Source: Rubrivivax sp.
GTDB lineage: Bacteria; Pseudomonadota; Gammaproteobacteria; Burkholderiales; Burkholderiaceae_C
Assembly (NCBI GenBank): GCA_020248945.1
Contig: JADCGQ010000040.1
Location: 1-64,000, forward strand
Direction of reading: 5' to 3'
DNA: 64,000 bases
Position numbers and translations under genes: made by a program. Numbering within the stretch: the stretch's first letter is position 1; every line of letters starts with the position of its first letter. The notes beneath the pieces were generated by a model. That model did no database searches. It was not told the DNA's origin and saw only the letters and a list, made by a program, of their open reading frames with translations. Shown piece by piece: positions 39,147 to 48,105 of the stretch.

Positions 39147-40517
39147 TCAGCGGCCGGCCAGCGCCGCCAGCAGCTGGCCGTGCAGGCCGCCGAAGCCGCC
39201 GTTGCTCATGCACAGCACATGGTCACCGGGCCGCGCGGCCTGGGCCACGGCGGCCACGAGGGCCTGCACGCTGTCGGCCGCGAAAGCGCGCTGGCCCATC
39301 GGCGCCAGCGTGTCGCGCACGCTCCAGCCGTAGTCGCCCTGCAGGCCGAACGCGAGGTCGGCTTCTTCCAGCGACCACGGCAGCTGCGCCTTCATCGTGC
39401 CCAGCTTCATGGTGTTGCTGCGCGGCTCGAACACCGCCAGGATGCGTGCGGAGAGGCCCACCTTGCGGCGCAGGCCGTCGATCGTGGTGCGCATGGCGGT
39501 GGGGTGGTGGGCGAAATCGTCATACACCTTCACGCCGCCGGCCTCGCCGAGCAGCTCGAGCCGGCGCTTCACGTTGCGAAAGCTGGCCAGGGCCTTGCAG
39601 GCCTCGGCCGGCGCCACGCCCACGTGCTCGGCTGCGCCGATGGCGGCCAGCGCGTTCATCTGGTTGTGTTCGCCCAGCAGATCCCAGGCCACGTGGCCCA
39701 GCTTGAGGCTGCCGCGCAGCACGTCGAAGCTGCCGGGCTCGCCGCGCGCACACAGGCCGCCGGGTTCCTCGCGCCGGGTGCCGAAGCGCTGCACCTCGCT
39801 CCAGCAGCCGCGCGCCAGCACGCGGGCCAGGGCTTCGTCGCGGGCGTTGACGACGACGCGGCCCTGCGAGGGCATGGCGCGCACGAGGTGGTGGAACTGC
39901 GTCTCGATGGCGGCCAGATCCGGGAAGATGTCGGCGTGGTCGTGCTCGAGGTTGTTGAGTACGGTGGTGCGCGGCCGGTAGTGCACGAACTTGCTGCGCT
40001 TGTCGAAGAGCGCGGTGTCGTACTCGTCGGCCTCGATGACAAAGGGCGCACCGGCATCGCCCAAACGCGCGCTGACGCCGAAATTGAGTGGCACGCCGCC
40101 GACCAGAAAGCCAGGCTTGCGGCCGGCCGGCGCGGCTTGTTCCAGGATCCAAGCGAGCATGGCCGTGGTCGTGGTCTTGCCGTGCGTGCCGGCCACCGCC
40201 AGCACGTGGCGGCCGTGCAGCACCTGCTCGGCCAGCCACTGCGGGCCGCTGGTGTAGCGCGCGCCGGCATCGAGCACCGCCTCCATCAGCGGCATGCCGC
40301 GCTTGACGACGTTGCCAACCACAAAGACATCGGGCTTCAGCGCCATCTGATCGGCGCCGTAGCCCTCGATCAGCTCGATGCCGAGATCGCGCAGCTGATC
40401 GCTCATCGGCGGGTACACCGCGGCGTCGCAGCCCGTCACGCGGTGGCCGGTTTCGCGTGCCAGCGCCGCCAGGCCGCCCATGAAGGTGCCGCAGATGCCG
40501 AGTACATGAATATGCAT
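39147..40517 (-). CDS. mpl: UDP-N-acetylmuramate:L-alanyl-gamma-D-glutamyl-meso-diaminopimelate ligase
   Basis: The 456-residue Mur-ligase-family enzyme joins recycled murein tripeptide to UDP-MurNAc. Motifs: MHIHVLGICGTFMGGLAALA (Rossmann Mpl start), the ATP-binding VAGTHGKTTTTAMLAW, FVIEADEYDTALFDKRSKFV, NNLEHDHADIFPDL, GEHNQMNALAAIGAAEH and YDDFAHHPTAMRTTI. Mpl starts lack the MurC-specific segment. The ATG at 40517 gives the conserved start; upstream codons are not supported. A -10-like TAGAAT lies 7 bases before the ATG. Confidence 0.94.
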   Translation of the reverse strand: MHIHVLGICGTFMGGLAALARETGHRVTGCDAAVYPPMSDQLRDLGIELIEGYGADQMALKPDVFVVGNVVKRGMPLMEAVLDAGARYTSGPQWLAEQVLHGRHVLAVAGTHGKTTTTAMLAWILEQAAPAGRKPGFLVGGVPLNFGVSARLGDAGAPFVIEADEYDTALFDKRSKFVHYRPRTTVLNNLEHDHADIFPDLAAIETQFHHLVRAMPSQGRVVVNARDEALARVLARGCWSEVQRFGTRREEPGGLCARGEPGSFDVLRGSLKLGHVAWDLLGEHNQMNALAAIGAAEHVGVAPAEACKALASFRNVKRRLELLGEAGGVKVYDDFAHHPTAMRTTIDGLRRKVGLSARILAVFEPRSNTMKLGTMKAQLPWSLEEADLAFGLQGDYGWSVRDTLAPMGQRAFAADSVQALVAAVAQAARPGDHVLCMSNGGFGGLHGQLLAALAGR

Positions 40518-40524
40518 GCGCGGC

Positions 40525-40530
40525 ATTCTA
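40525..40530 (-). promoter_or_regulatory. Candidate -10 box directly before mpl
   Basis: On the minus strand TAGAAT is followed by 7 bases and then the mpl ATG. If used, transcription would start at or next to the start codon, giving a leaderless mRNA. No Shine-Dalgarno is visible before this ATG, which fits. There is no clear -35. Confidence 0.3.
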
Positions 40531-40578
40531 GGAGTCGGGTCGTCGCCGGCATGCAGGGCCTCTGCTAGCGTTCCGCGC

Positions 40579-41016
40579 ATGACGACCGGTTTCGTGGGCC
40601 TGCCCTGGATCGCCGAACACCCCATCGCCTACCCGGCGCTGGAGGTGGTGCACATCGTCGGCATCGCGCTGCTGCTGGGCAACCTCGTGCTGCTGGAGCT
40701 GCGCGTGTGGGGCGTGGCGGCCGAGCTGCCGCTGGCGCCGCTGGCGCGGCTGACGGTGGCGCTGTCGCTGGCCGGCTTCGGCCTGGTGGCGGCCAGCGGG
40801 CTGGTGATGTTCGCAGCGAATCCGGGCGAGCTGCTGGCCAACCGGGCCTTCCTGCTCAAGCTGGGGCTGGTGTCGGCCGCGGGCACCAATGCCGCGATCT
40901 TCCACGCCCGCGGCGGCCTGCACAAACCCGATGCAGTGGCTCGGGCGCAGACCGTCCTGTCGTTGGGACTATGGATCGCGGCCATCATCAGCGGTCGCTG
41001 GATTGCCTACATCTGA
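40579..41016 (+). CDS. Small membrane protein of unknown function
   Basis: The 145-residue protein has four hydrophobic helices (AYPALEVVHIVGIALLLGNL, LTVALSLAGFGLVAASGLVM, RAFLLKLGLVSAAGTNAAIF and LSLGLWIAAIISGRWIAYI). Conserved-looking His residues (EVVHIVG, IFHARGG) and the FL-K motif resemble the small DUF6644/DUF2214-like integral membrane proteins, which may bind heme; this is uncertain. It lies 11 bp upstream of the DUF6152-like gene and the two appear as a pair. It is divergent from mpl with only 61 bp between starts. Confidence 0.7.
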   Translation: MTTGFVGLPWIAEHPIAYPALEVVHIVGIALLLGNLVLLELRVWGVAAELPLAPLARLTVALSLAGFGLVAASGLVMFAANPGELLANRAFLLKLGLVSAAGTNAAIFHARGGLHKPDAVARAQTVLSLGLWIAAIISGRWIAYI

Positions 41017-41027
41017 AGGAGATTGCC

Positions 41028-41507
41028 ATGCACCGCCGAACCCTCGTCGCTGCCGCCCCGTTGTGGCTGTGGCTGCCCTCGGCGCCTGTGCGGGCCCACC
41101 ACGGGTGGAGCAGCTTCGACCAGACGCGCCCGATCTACCTGGAAGGCATGGCGCGCGACGTGCGCTGGCGCAACCCCCACGCCGAGCTGAAGCTCGAGCT
41201 GCCGGCCGCCGGCCTGAAGCTGCCGGCCGACCTGGCGACGCGGGTCCTGCCGCCGCAGTCGGCGCCGGTGGACGGCGCGTCGCTGCTGAAGGCGGCGCAG
41301 TTGCCCACGCGCAAGGACCGCCTCTGGGACATCGAGCTCGCGCCGCTGTCGCGCATGGGCGCCTGGCAGGTGCCGGAGATCAAGGCCGGCGACGCGCTGG
41401 CCGTGCTCGGCTTCACCTTTGCCGCCGAAAAGGGCGATCCGATCCTGCGCGTCGAGTACCTGTTCGTGGGCGGCAAGACCTACGGCCTGCGCTCTTCACC
41501 GGCCTGA
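41028..41507 (+). CDS. DUF6152-like exported protein
   Basis: The 159-residue protein has a signal peptide (RTLVAAAPLWLWLPSAPVRA) and begins its mature part with HHGWSSFDQTRPIYLEGM, the pattern of the DUF6152 family of periplasmic proteins. The family motif continues with VRWRNPHAELKLEL. Function is unknown. An AAGGAG Shine-Dalgarno precedes the ATG. It is paired with the upstream four-helix membrane protein, as in other proteobacteria, suggesting a joint membrane/periplasm function. Confidence 0.8.
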   Translation: MHRRTLVAAAPLWLWLPSAPVRAHHGWSSFDQTRPIYLEGMARDVRWRNPHAELKLELPAAGLKLPADLATRVLPPQSAPVDGASLLKAAQLPTRKDRLWDIELAPLSRMGAWQVPEIKAGDALAVLGFTFAAEKGDPILRVEYLFVGGKTYGLRSSPA

Positions 41508-41524
41508 ATCGGCCGACCCGAGGC

Positions 41525-41542
41525 CGGCGCGCTAAAGCGCCG
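41525..41542. terminator. Inverted repeat over the hemL stop codon
   Basis: CGGCGC (41525-41530) and GCGCCG (41537-41542) flank GCTAAA, a perfect 6-bp stem with a 6-base loop that contains the hemL stop. It lies in the 24-bp gap between convergent genes and may act as a bidirectional terminator, though no T tract is present. Confidence 0.35.
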
Positions 41543-42827
41543 CGAAGGCCTCTCGCGCCGCCGCCACGGTGGCGTCGATGTCGGCCGGCGTGTGCGCCGC
41601 ACTCACGAAGCCGGCTTCGTACAGCGCCGGCGCCAGGTACACGCCGCGGTCGAGCATGGCGTGGAAGAAGCGGTTGAAGCGCGCCGAATCGGTGGTCATC
41701 ACCGTGGCGTAGTTCTGCGGCAGCTGGTTGAAGAAGAAGAAGCCGAACATGCCGCCTTCGCTGTCGCCGACCAGCGGCACGCCGGCATCACGCGCGGCGC
41801 CTTCCAGGCCCTCGACGAGGCGCTGCGTCTGGGCGCCCAGGGCCTCGAAGAAGCCAGGCTTGGTGATCTCCTTCAGCGTGGCCAGCCCGCAGGCCGTGGC
41901 CACCGGGTTGCCGCTCAGCGTGCCCGCCTGGTAGACCGGCCCCAGCGGGGCGAGATGGCGCATCACGTCTCGGCTGGCGCCGAAGGCCGCCAGCGGCATG
42001 CCGCCGCCGATGACCTTGCCGAACACGAAGACATCGGCCTTGAAACCCGGAATCAGCCGCTGGTAGACGCTGTGCGCGCCACCGAGCGCGACGCGGAAGC
42101 CCGACATCACCTCGTCGAACACGAGCAGCGCGCCGTGCGACGTGCACAGCTCGCGCAGCCGCGTCATGAAGGGCACCGAGGCGCGCACGAAGTTCATGTT
42201 GCCGGCGATCGGCTCGATCATCACGCAGGCGAGCTCCTTGCCGTGCGCGTCGAAGGCCGCCTCGAGCGCGGCGATGTCGTTGTAGGGCAGCACCAGCGTG
42301 TGCTTGACCACGTCTTCGGGCACGCCGGCGCTGGTGGGGAAGCCGAACGTGGCCAGGCCCGAGCCGGCCTTCACCAGCAGCGGGTCGGCATGGCCGTGGT
42401 AGCAGCCCTCGAACTTGATGAACTTCGAGCGGCCCGTGGCGCCGCGGGCCAGCCGCAGCGCACTCATGCCGGCCTCGGTGCCGCTGCTCACCAGCCGCAC
42501 CTGCTCGACGCCGGGCACGAGCGCGATGATGGCCTCGGCAAGCTCGATCTCGCGCTCGGTGGGGGCGCCGAAGCTGAAGCCGTCGAGCAGCGCGCGCTGC
42601 ACCGCGTCGAACACCGCCGGGTGGCCGTGGCCGAGGATCATCGGGCCCCAGGAGCCGATGTAGTCGGTGTAGCGCTTGCCCTCGGCGTCGAAGATGTAGG
42701 GGCCCTCGGCGCGCGTGATGAACCGCGGCGTGCCGCCCACCGCGCGGAAGGCGCGCACGGGCGAGTTCACGCCGCCGGGAATGACACGCTGCGCGCGCTC
42801 GAACAGCGCCTGGTTGGTGGTCGACAT
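41532..42827 (-). CDS. hemL: Glutamate-1-semialdehyde 2,1-aminomutase
   Basis: The 431-residue PLP enzyme converts glutamate-1-semialdehyde to 5-aminolevulinate for heme synthesis. Motifs: [72 protein letters not shown], and the PLP Lys in [17 protein letters not shown]. Length is standard. It is 11 bp downstream of thiD on the same strand. Confidence 0.97.
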   Translation of the reverse strand: MSTTNQALFERAQRVIPGGVNSPVRAFRAVGGTPRFITRAEGPYIFDAEGKRYTDYIGSWGPMILGHGHPAVFDAVQRALLDGFSFGAPTEREIELAEAIIALVPGVEQVRLVSSGTEAGMSALRLARGATGRSKFIKFEGCYHGHADPLLVKAGSGLATFGFPTSAGVPEDVVKHTLVLPYNDIAALEAAFDAHGKELACVMIEPIAGNMNFVRASVPFMTRLRELCTSHGALLVFDEVMSGFRVALGGAHSVYQRLIPGFKADVFVFGKVIGGGMPLAAFGASRDVMRHLAPLGPVYQAGTLSGNPVATACGLATLKEITKPGFFEALGAQTQRLVEGLEGAARDAGVPLVGDSEGGMFGFFFFNQLPQNYATVMTTDSARFNRFFHAMLDRGVYLAPALYEAGFVSAAHTPADIDATVAAAREAFAAL

Positions 42828-42838
42828 CGGGTGATTCT

Positions 42839-43816
42839 TCAGTGGACTCGGCGCGGCGCACCTTTGGGCGCCGGTGCCTCGGGTTCGGGATCGGGTTCGC
42901 CGCCATCGCCACCGGGGTGGCCGTCGTCATCGCCTTCTTCAGGGGGCGGCAGCGCCCAGAAGAAGCGGTCGGGCACGACATGGCCCATGCCGGGGCGGAA
43001 GCCGGCGTCGAGCGACTGGTCGAGGAAGCTCAGCGCCTCGGACACGGCCGCCTGCAGCTCCACGCCGGTGGCCAGCAGCGCCGCCAGCGCCGCGCTGAGC
43101 GTGTCGCCGGCACCGACGAAGCTGGTGTCGAAGCGCTCGAACTTCTCGCCCGCCAGCGCACCCTGCGGCGAGGCCAGCACGTTGTCGATGAACTGCTCGG
43201 GCCCCTTGGCCACGAGTGCGATGCCGGTGACGAGCACGAAGCGCGTGCCGTGTTCAGAGGCCGCCACGGCCAGCTCGCGCGCCGACGGTGGGCGCTCGCT
43301 GTCCCACTCGGGCAGCAGAAAGTCTTGCAGCGTCTTGTGGTTGCCCACCAGCACCTCGGTGGCCGGCAGGATGAGCTCGCGGAAGGCGTCGAGGTAGGGC
43401 TGCAGCTGGTCCTCGTCCATCCAGCCGAGGTTGGGCAGGTGGGTGACGAGCGGGATCTCGGTGTAGTCGGACAGCACCTCGGCCACGGCGCTCACGTTGT
43501 CGGCCGAGCCCAGGAAGCCGACCTTCCAGCCGGCGATCGTGACGTCTTCGAGGATCGTGCGTGCCTGCTCTGCCACGACGTCGGGATCGATGTCGTGCTG
43601 ATCGAAGATGTCGGCGGTGTCGCGCATGACGATGCTCGTGACCACCGGCAGCGCATGCGCGCCCATGGCGGCCACGGTGGCCACGTCGCCGGCCACGCCG
43701 CTGGCGCCGCTGGGCTCACTGGCGTTGAAGCACATCACCGCGGCAGGCGGCGGCGGCTCGATGGCAGCGCCTTCGGGGCCTTCGAGGCCTTCGGCCGGAT
43801 TCGGAACGGGGTTCAT
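42839..43816 (-). CDS. thiD: Hydroxymethylpyrimidine/phosphomethylpyrimidine kinase (ThiD-like)
   Basis: The 325-residue ribokinase-fold protein matches ThiD of thiamine synthesis: [20 protein letters not shown] (substrate-binding start), [38 protein letters not shown], and the catalytic [17 protein letters not shown]. ThiD proteins are usually about 270 residues; this one has an extra acidic, Pro-rich tail of about 35 residues ([20 protein letters not shown]). Several substrate-pocket residues differ from Escherichia coli ThiD, so a related pyrimidine substrate is possible. Divergent from the rubredoxin gene. Confidence 0.88.
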   Translation of the reverse strand: MNPVPNPAEGLEGPEGAAIEPPPPAAVMCFNASEPSGASGVAGDVATVAAMGAHALPVVTSIVMRDTADIFDQHDIDPDVVAEQARTILEDVTIAGWKVGFLGSADNVSAVAEVLSDYTEIPLVTHLPNLGWMDEDQLQPYLDAFRELILPATEVLVGNHKTLQDFLLPEWDSERPPSARELAVAASEHGTRFVLVTGIALVAKGPEQFIDNVLASPQGALAGEKFERFDTSFVGAGDTLSAALAALLATGVELQAAVSEALSFLDQSLDAGFRPGMGHVVPDRFFWALPPPEEGDDDGHPGGDGGEPDPEPEAPAPKGAPRRVH

Positions 43817-43970
43817 GTGGGATGGGGCATGGAGGGCGGGAAGGCCGGCCGCGAAGGCTGGCCCGGCGAGGCAGCGCGGGCTCGGATGGGGCCGGACCCA
43901 ACCTCCAGCAGAATCTGAGGAACGTCGTGCAGGCCCTCACAAATTCGCATAAATCGCCGGATGTGCGCGG

Positions 43971-43992
43971 CTACAATGAACGACCATTGTAG
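43971..43992. promoter_or_regulatory. Perfect 8-6-8 palindrome overlapping -10-like sequences, between thiD and rubredoxin
   Basis: CTACAATG (43971-43978), six bases, CATTGTAG (43985-43992). Each arm contains TACAAT, a good -10 hexamer, one on each strand. The site is 19 bp before the rubredoxin GTG and 155 bp before the thiD start. It could be an operator for a dimeric regulator, a divergent promoter pair, or both. No good -35 was found. Confidence 0.5.
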
Positions 43993-44010
43993 TGAGGTGA
44001 CCGAGCCATC

Positions 44011-44184
44011 GTGAGCGAACCGAGTACCTGGATGTGCCTGATCTGCGGCTGGATCTACAACGAGGCCGATGGCGATCCGGAACACGGCATTCCCCCCGGC
44101 ACCGCCTGGGCCGACGTGTCCATGAACTGGACCTGTCCCGAGTGCGGTGCCCGCAAGGAAGACTTCGAGATGGTGCAGATCTGA
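44011..44184 (+). CDS. Rubredoxin
   Basis: The 57-residue protein, starting with GTG, is a complete rubredoxin: CxxCG at Cys9/Cys12 (MCLICGWIYNEADGDPEHGI) and CPxCG at Cys42/Cys45 (WTCPECGARKEDFEMVQI). The four cysteines bind one iron for single-electron transfer. The insert between the cysteine pairs has normal length. The position between thiD and the pil chemotaxis genes is common in Burkholderiales. Confidence 0.95.
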   Translation: MSEPSTWMCLICGWIYNEADGDPEHGIPPGTAWADVSMNWTCPECGARKEDFEMVQI

Positions 44185-44245
44185 ACCACCGCCGTGTCGG
44201 GTCGACCTGGCCGCGGCCCTGAAGGTTCATTGAGGAGGACCGCAC

Positions 44246-44671
44246 TTGGAAATGCAAGGGGCCGCTGCGGGCGCAGGTGCAACCACCCCGGCGCCCGTGG
44301 GTGCGCGGGTGCTGGTCATCGATGACAGCAACACGATCCGGCGCAGCGCCGAGATCTTCCTCCGCCAGGGCGGCCACGAGGTCGTTCTGGCCGAGGACGG
44401 CTTTGACGCGCTCGCCAAGGTCAATGACCACGCGCCCGAACTCATCTTCTGCGATATCCTGATGCCGCGGCTCGACGGCTACCAGACCTGCGCCATCATC
44501 AAGCGCAATCCGCGCTTCGCGCATGTGCCGGTCATCATGCTGTCGAGCAAGGATGGCCTGTTCGACAAGGCCCGGGGCCGAATGGTCGGCTCCGAGGACT
44601 ACCTCACCAAGCCCTTCACGAAGGAACAGTTGCTGAAAGCGGTCGAGTCACATCGCCGCGCCGCAGCCTGA
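44246..44671 (+). CDS. pilG: PilG-type response regulator
   Basis: The protein of about 141 residues is a single receiver domain: VLVIDDSNTIRRSAEIFL, phosphoacceptor Asp70 in FCDILMPRLDGYQ, the conserved Ser/Thr in VIMLSSKDG and Lys in YLTKPFTKE. PilG drives pilus extension in the twitching chemosensory system. Start TTG at 44246 lies 7 bp after GAGGAGG, which favours it over the ATG at 44252. The N-terminal 20 residues are a flexible Ala/Gly/Pro stretch. First gene of pilG-pilH-pilI-pilJ-chpA. Confidence 0.93.
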   Translation: MEMQGAAAGAGATTPAPVGARVLVIDDSNTIRRSAEIFLRQGGHEVVLAEDGFDALAKVNDHAPELIFCDILMPRLDGYQTCAIIKRNPRFAHVPVIMLSSKDGLFDKARGRMVGSEDYLTKPFTKEQLLKAVESHRRAAA

Positions 44672-44695
44672 TCCGAACGCCGGAACGCAACCGCG

Positions 44696-45061
44696 ATGGC
44701 CATCCAGAAGATTCTCGTCGTCGACGACTCCAAGACCGAACTGCATCACCTCTCCGACATCCTCGGCAAGCGCGGCTACACCGTGCGCACGGCCGAGAAC
44801 GGCGAAGAGGCCTTGCGCCGGCTCGAGGAGGAAAAGCCCCACCTCATCCTGATGGATGTCGTGATGCCGGGCCAGAACGGCTTCCAGCTCACGCGCAGCA
44901 TCACGCGCGATCCCCGCTTCTCTGACGTGCCGGTGATCATGTGCACGAGCAAGAACCAGGAGACCGACAAGGTCTGGGGCATGCGGCAGGGCGCACGCGA
45001 CTACATCGTCAAGCCCGTCAATGCCGATGAGCTGATCGCCAAGATCAAGGCCTTCGACTGA
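44696..45061 (+). CDS. pilH: PilH-type response regulator
   Basis: The 121-residue receiver domain has KILVVDDSKTELHHLSDIL, phosphoacceptor Asp54 in ILMDVVMPGQNGFQ, Thr in IMCTSKNQETD and Lys in YIVKPVNADE. PilH opposes PilG and favours pilus retraction in the type IV pilus chemosensory pathway. It begins 24 bp after pilG. Confidence 0.95.
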   Translation: MAIQKILVVDDSKTELHHLSDILGKRGYTVRTAENGEEALRRLEEEKPHLILMDVVMPGQNGFQLTRSITRDPRFSDVPVIMCTSKNQETDKVWGMRQGARDYIVKPVNADELIAKIKAFD

Positions 45062-45140
45062 TGAAGCGGATCGCCGGCTCATGTGATTCGCAGCACAGCG
45101 GGGGAGAGCCCGCGCCTTCAGCGCGGCCGGGCGGTCACTG

Positions 45141-45671
45141 ATGGCCAACCGCGAAGCGCTGCGCGAACTCCAGAGCCGGCTCGCCGAGCGGCTGCAGGCG
45201 GCCCGCACCGAAGCGCGGGCGGTGTCGTGGCTGGCCGTCGAATGCGCCGGCGCCGGGCTGCTGGTGCCGCTGGCCACTGCCGGCGAGATCTTTCCCGCCG
45301 GCGCGCTGCTGCCTGTGCCGCACACCCAGGCCTGGTTCCTGGGCGTGGCCAACCTGCGCGGTGGTCTTCACGGCGTCGTCGACCTGGGTGCGTTCCTGGG
45401 CCTGCGCCCGCCGCTGGCCCGCGACGCGGTGCGCGAGCAGGCCCGGCTGCTGGCCTTCAATCCGAAGCTGGGCTCGCACTGCGCAGTGCTGGTCGACCGC
45501 CTTGTCGGCCTTCGCAGCGAGCAGCAACTGCAGCGCGAGCCGGCCGACGCCACGCCGCGCCCCGAATTCGCCGCCGGCGGAAGTTGGCGCGATGCCGACG
45601 GCCGCCTGTGGCAGGAAATCGACCTCGTGGCGCTGGCCCGCCACGAGCTGTTCCTGGCCATCGCGGCATGA
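45141..45671 (+). CDS. pilI: PilI, CheW-like adaptor
   Basis: The 176-residue CheW-domain protein couples the receptor PilJ to the kinase ChpA. CheW features: LLVPLATAGEIFPAGALLPV, WFLGVANLRGGLHGVVDLGAF and LVDRLVGLRSEQQLQ. It starts 79 bp after pilH. Its stop overlaps (ATGA) a 27-codon reading frame that precedes pilJ. Confidence 0.92.
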   Translation: MANREALRELQSRLAERLQAARTEARAVSWLAVECAGAGLLVPLATAGEIFPAGALLPVPHTQAWFLGVANLRGGLHGVVDLGAFLGLRPPLARDAVREQARLLAFNPKLGSHCAVLVDRLVGLRSEQQLQREPADATPRPEFAAGGSWRDADGRLWQEIDLVALARHELFLAIAA

Positions 45672-45751
45672 ACGCGCCGCGCGAACGGGTTCCGATGGAC
45701 ATCGGCGGCGTCACGGTGCCGCTCGACTTCGAACCGACACACGAGCAATGA
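45668..45751 (+). CDS. Possible 27-residue small protein between pilI and pilJ
   Basis: An ATG overlapping the pilI stop (ATGA) opens 27 codons ending in TGA 10 bp before pil[20 protein letters not shown], then DFEPTHEQ. The overlap and the snug fit between two genes of one operon suggest translational coupling. The peptide has no membrane helix. It may be a true small protein, a leader that couples pilI to pilJ, or chance. Confidence 0.35.
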   Translation: MNAPRERVPMDIGGVTVPLDFEPTHEQ

Positions 45752-45761
45752 AGAGGACGCC

Positions 45762-48080
45762 ATGAGCTTTCTGGATCGCATCAAGGGTGCCGGTCGCGCC
45801 AAGCCAGAGTCCGACAAGCCCGCGGCGTCAGAGCCGTTCGACGAACTGTCGCCACCCGCACCCGGCGAGGTGACGGTGCGCCTGGGCCAGAGCACGATCA
45901 CGCCCGGCGAGCGCGACGGCCACGACGGCAACTCCATCATCAGCGAGGCCGCTCCGTCGGAACTGGCGGCCGAGTTCGGCGAGACGCGCCTGGCCGGCGG
46001 CAATCACGAGAGCGACACCTTCCACAGCGGCCTGCCCGTGGTCGGCGCCTGGCCGCTGGAGCGCCAGCAGCGCGCGATGGTCATCCTCTTCGGCGCTGGC
46101 CTGGCCGGACTGCTGCTGGCCTCCATCCTCTCCATCACGTCGGCCAACCGCAGCGCCAGCCAGGTGGCGGCGGCCGGCCAGGCCACCACGCAGTCGCAGC
46201 GGCTGGCCAAGTCGGTGTCGCAGGCCATCGTCGGCAGCGCGGCATCGTTCCCTGAAGTGCGCGAATCCGTCGGCGTGCTGACTCAGAACGTGCGCAGCCT
46301 GTCCACCGGCGAAGGCGAGGTCGCGGCCGCGCCCGGGGCACTGCAGGAACAGGTGGCCGCGCTGCTGCCGCTGGTCGACAAGGCCGAGAAGAACGCGGCC
46401 ATCGTGCTGACGCAGCAGCAGACGCTCACCCAGGTCGGCTCCGCGCTGCGCGCCATCAACCGCCAGAGCGGCGACCTGCTCGAGACCGCCGAGACGGTGA
46501 GCTCGCTCAAGCTGCAGAGCGGCGCGTCGGCAGCAGAGCTGTCTGCGGTGGGCCAGCTGGTGATGTTGACCCAGCGCATCGGCAAGAGCGCCAACGAGTT
46601 CCTGACGAGCGAAGGCGTCAGCGCCGAGGCGGTGTTCCTGCTCGGCAAGGACCTGAACTCCTTCAAGGAGATCGCCGAGGGCGTGATCCAGGGCAACGCC
46701 GAGCTGCGCCTGCCGGGCACGCGCGACGCGCAGACGCGCGAGAAGCTGCAGCTGCTGCTGCAGCAGTACGAGAAGACGCGCACCGAGGCCAGCGCCATCC
46801 TGTCCAACCTGCAGGGCCTGGTGGCCGCGCGCGAGGCGCAGGGCGCCATCGTCGTCGACTCCGAGCCGCTGCGCCGCGGCCTCGACACGCTGCAGCAGGG
46901 CCTCGCCAGTGCGGGTGGCCTCGGCGGCTGGCGTCTGCTGCTGGGCCTGGCGGCGCTGGCGGCGCTGGCCGCAGGCGCCTTCGGCCTGCTGCGCCTGTTC
47001 GTGATCGACCAGACGGCCCGCGCCCGCGCCGCCGACGGCCAGCGCCAGGAAGCCGAGCGCCAGGAGCAGGAAGCCAAGCGTGTGAACGACGCCAACCAGG
47101 CTGCCATTCTGCGGCTGATGAACGAGCTGCAGACGGTGGCCGAAGGCGACCTCACGCAACAGGCCACGGTGACCGAAGACATCACCGGCGCCATTGCCGA
47201 CTCGGTGAACTACACCGTGGAAGAGCTGCGCACGCTGGTCGAACAGGTGCAGACGACAGTGGGTCGCGTCACGGAAACCACGGCGCAGGTCGAGAGCACC
47301 TCGATCGAGCTGCTGGCGGCCTCGACCGAGCAGCTGCGCGAGATCCGCAACACCGGCGACGAGGTGCTGCAGATGGCCGGCCGCATCAACGACGTGTCGG
47401 CGCAGGCGCAGGAAACCGCGGCCGTGGCGCGCGAGTCGCTGAAGGCCTCGGAGTCGGGCCTGTCGGCGGTGAACAACGCGATCGGCGGCATGAACTCCAT
47501 CCGCGACCAGATCCAGGAAACCTCCAAGCGCATCAAGCGGCTGGGTGAAAGCTCGCAGGAGATCGGCGAAATCACCGAGCTGATCTCCGACATTACCGAA
47601 CAGACCAACGTGCTGGCCCTGAACGCCGCCATCCAGGCGGCGAGCGCCGGCGAAGCAGGCCGCGGCTTCAGCGTCGTGGCCGAGGAAGTGCAGCGCCTGG
47701 CCGAACGTTCGGCCGATGCGACGCGGCAGATCGCGGCCATCGTGCGCACCATTCAGACCGACACGCAAGACGCCGTGGGCGCCATGGAGCGCAGCACGCA
47801 GGGCGTGGTCGAGGGGGCGCGCCTGTCTGACGCCGCCGGTGCCGCGCTCGGCGACATCGACCGCGTGACCCGCGAACTCGCCGACCTGATCTCGCGCATC
47901 TCGGAAGAGGCGCTGAAGGAAGCCAAGCAGGCCAACGAAGTGGCCGCGAACATCCAGCACATCTTCGCCGTGACGGAGCAGACTTCCGAAGGCACGCGCT
48001 CGACGGCGCAGATGGTGCGCGAGCTCTCGCGCACCGCCGAGGAACTGAAGACCTCGGTCTCGCGGTTCAAGATCGCCTGA
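45762..48080 (+). CDS. pilJ: PilJ, methyl-accepting chemotaxis protein of the pilus chemosensory system
   Basis: The 772-residue receptor has a cytoplasmic N-terminal extension of about 100 residues, TM1 (about 104-124, [20 protein letters not shown]), a PilJ-type periplasmic sensor region, TM2 (about 388-412), a HAMP-like segment and a signalling coiled coil. The MCP hairpin tip lies near residue 611 ([20 protein letters not shown], then [20 protein letters not shown]). The C-terminus has no CheR-docking pentapeptide. In Pseudomonas PilJ senses pilus state. The 100-residue Pro/Glu/Ser-rich front is longer than in Pseudomonas. Confidence 0.95.
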   Translation: MSFLDRIKGAGRAKPESDKPAASEPFDELSPPAPGEVTVRLGQSTITPGERDGHDGNSIISEAAPSELAAEFGETRLAGGNHESDTFHSGLPVVGAWPLERQQRAMVILFGAGLAGLLLASILSITSANRSASQVAAAGQATTQSQRLAKSVSQAIVGSAASFPEVRESVGVLTQNVRSLSTGEGEVAAAPGALQEQVAALLPLVDKAEKNAAIVLTQQQTLTQVGSALRAINRQSGDLLETAETVSSLKLQSGASAAELSAVGQLVMLTQRIGKSANEFLTSEGVSAEAVFLLGKDLNSFKEIAEGVIQGNAELRLPGTRDAQTREKLQLLLQQYEKTRTEASAILSNLQGLVAAREAQGAIVVDSEPLRRGLDTLQQGLASAGGLGGWRLLLGLAALAALAAGAFGLLRLFVIDQTARARAADGQRQEAERQEQEAKRVNDANQAAILRLMNELQTVAEGDLTQQATVTEDITGAIADSVNYTVEELRTLVEQVQTTVGRVTETTAQVESTSIELLAASTEQLREIRNTGDEVLQMAGRINDVSAQAQETAAVARESLKASESGLSAVNNAIGGMNSIRDQIQETSKRIKRLGESSQEIGEITELISDITEQTNVLALNAAIQAASAGEAGRGFSVVAEEVQRLAERSADATRQIAAIVRTIQTDTQDAVGAMERSTQGVVEGARLSDAAGAALGDIDRVTRELADLISRISEEALKEAKQANEVAANIQHIFAVTEQTSEGTRSTAQMVRELSRTAEELKTSVSRFKIA

Positions 48081-48105
48081 CGCGGCCTGCCGACACCCCC
48101 AGCCC

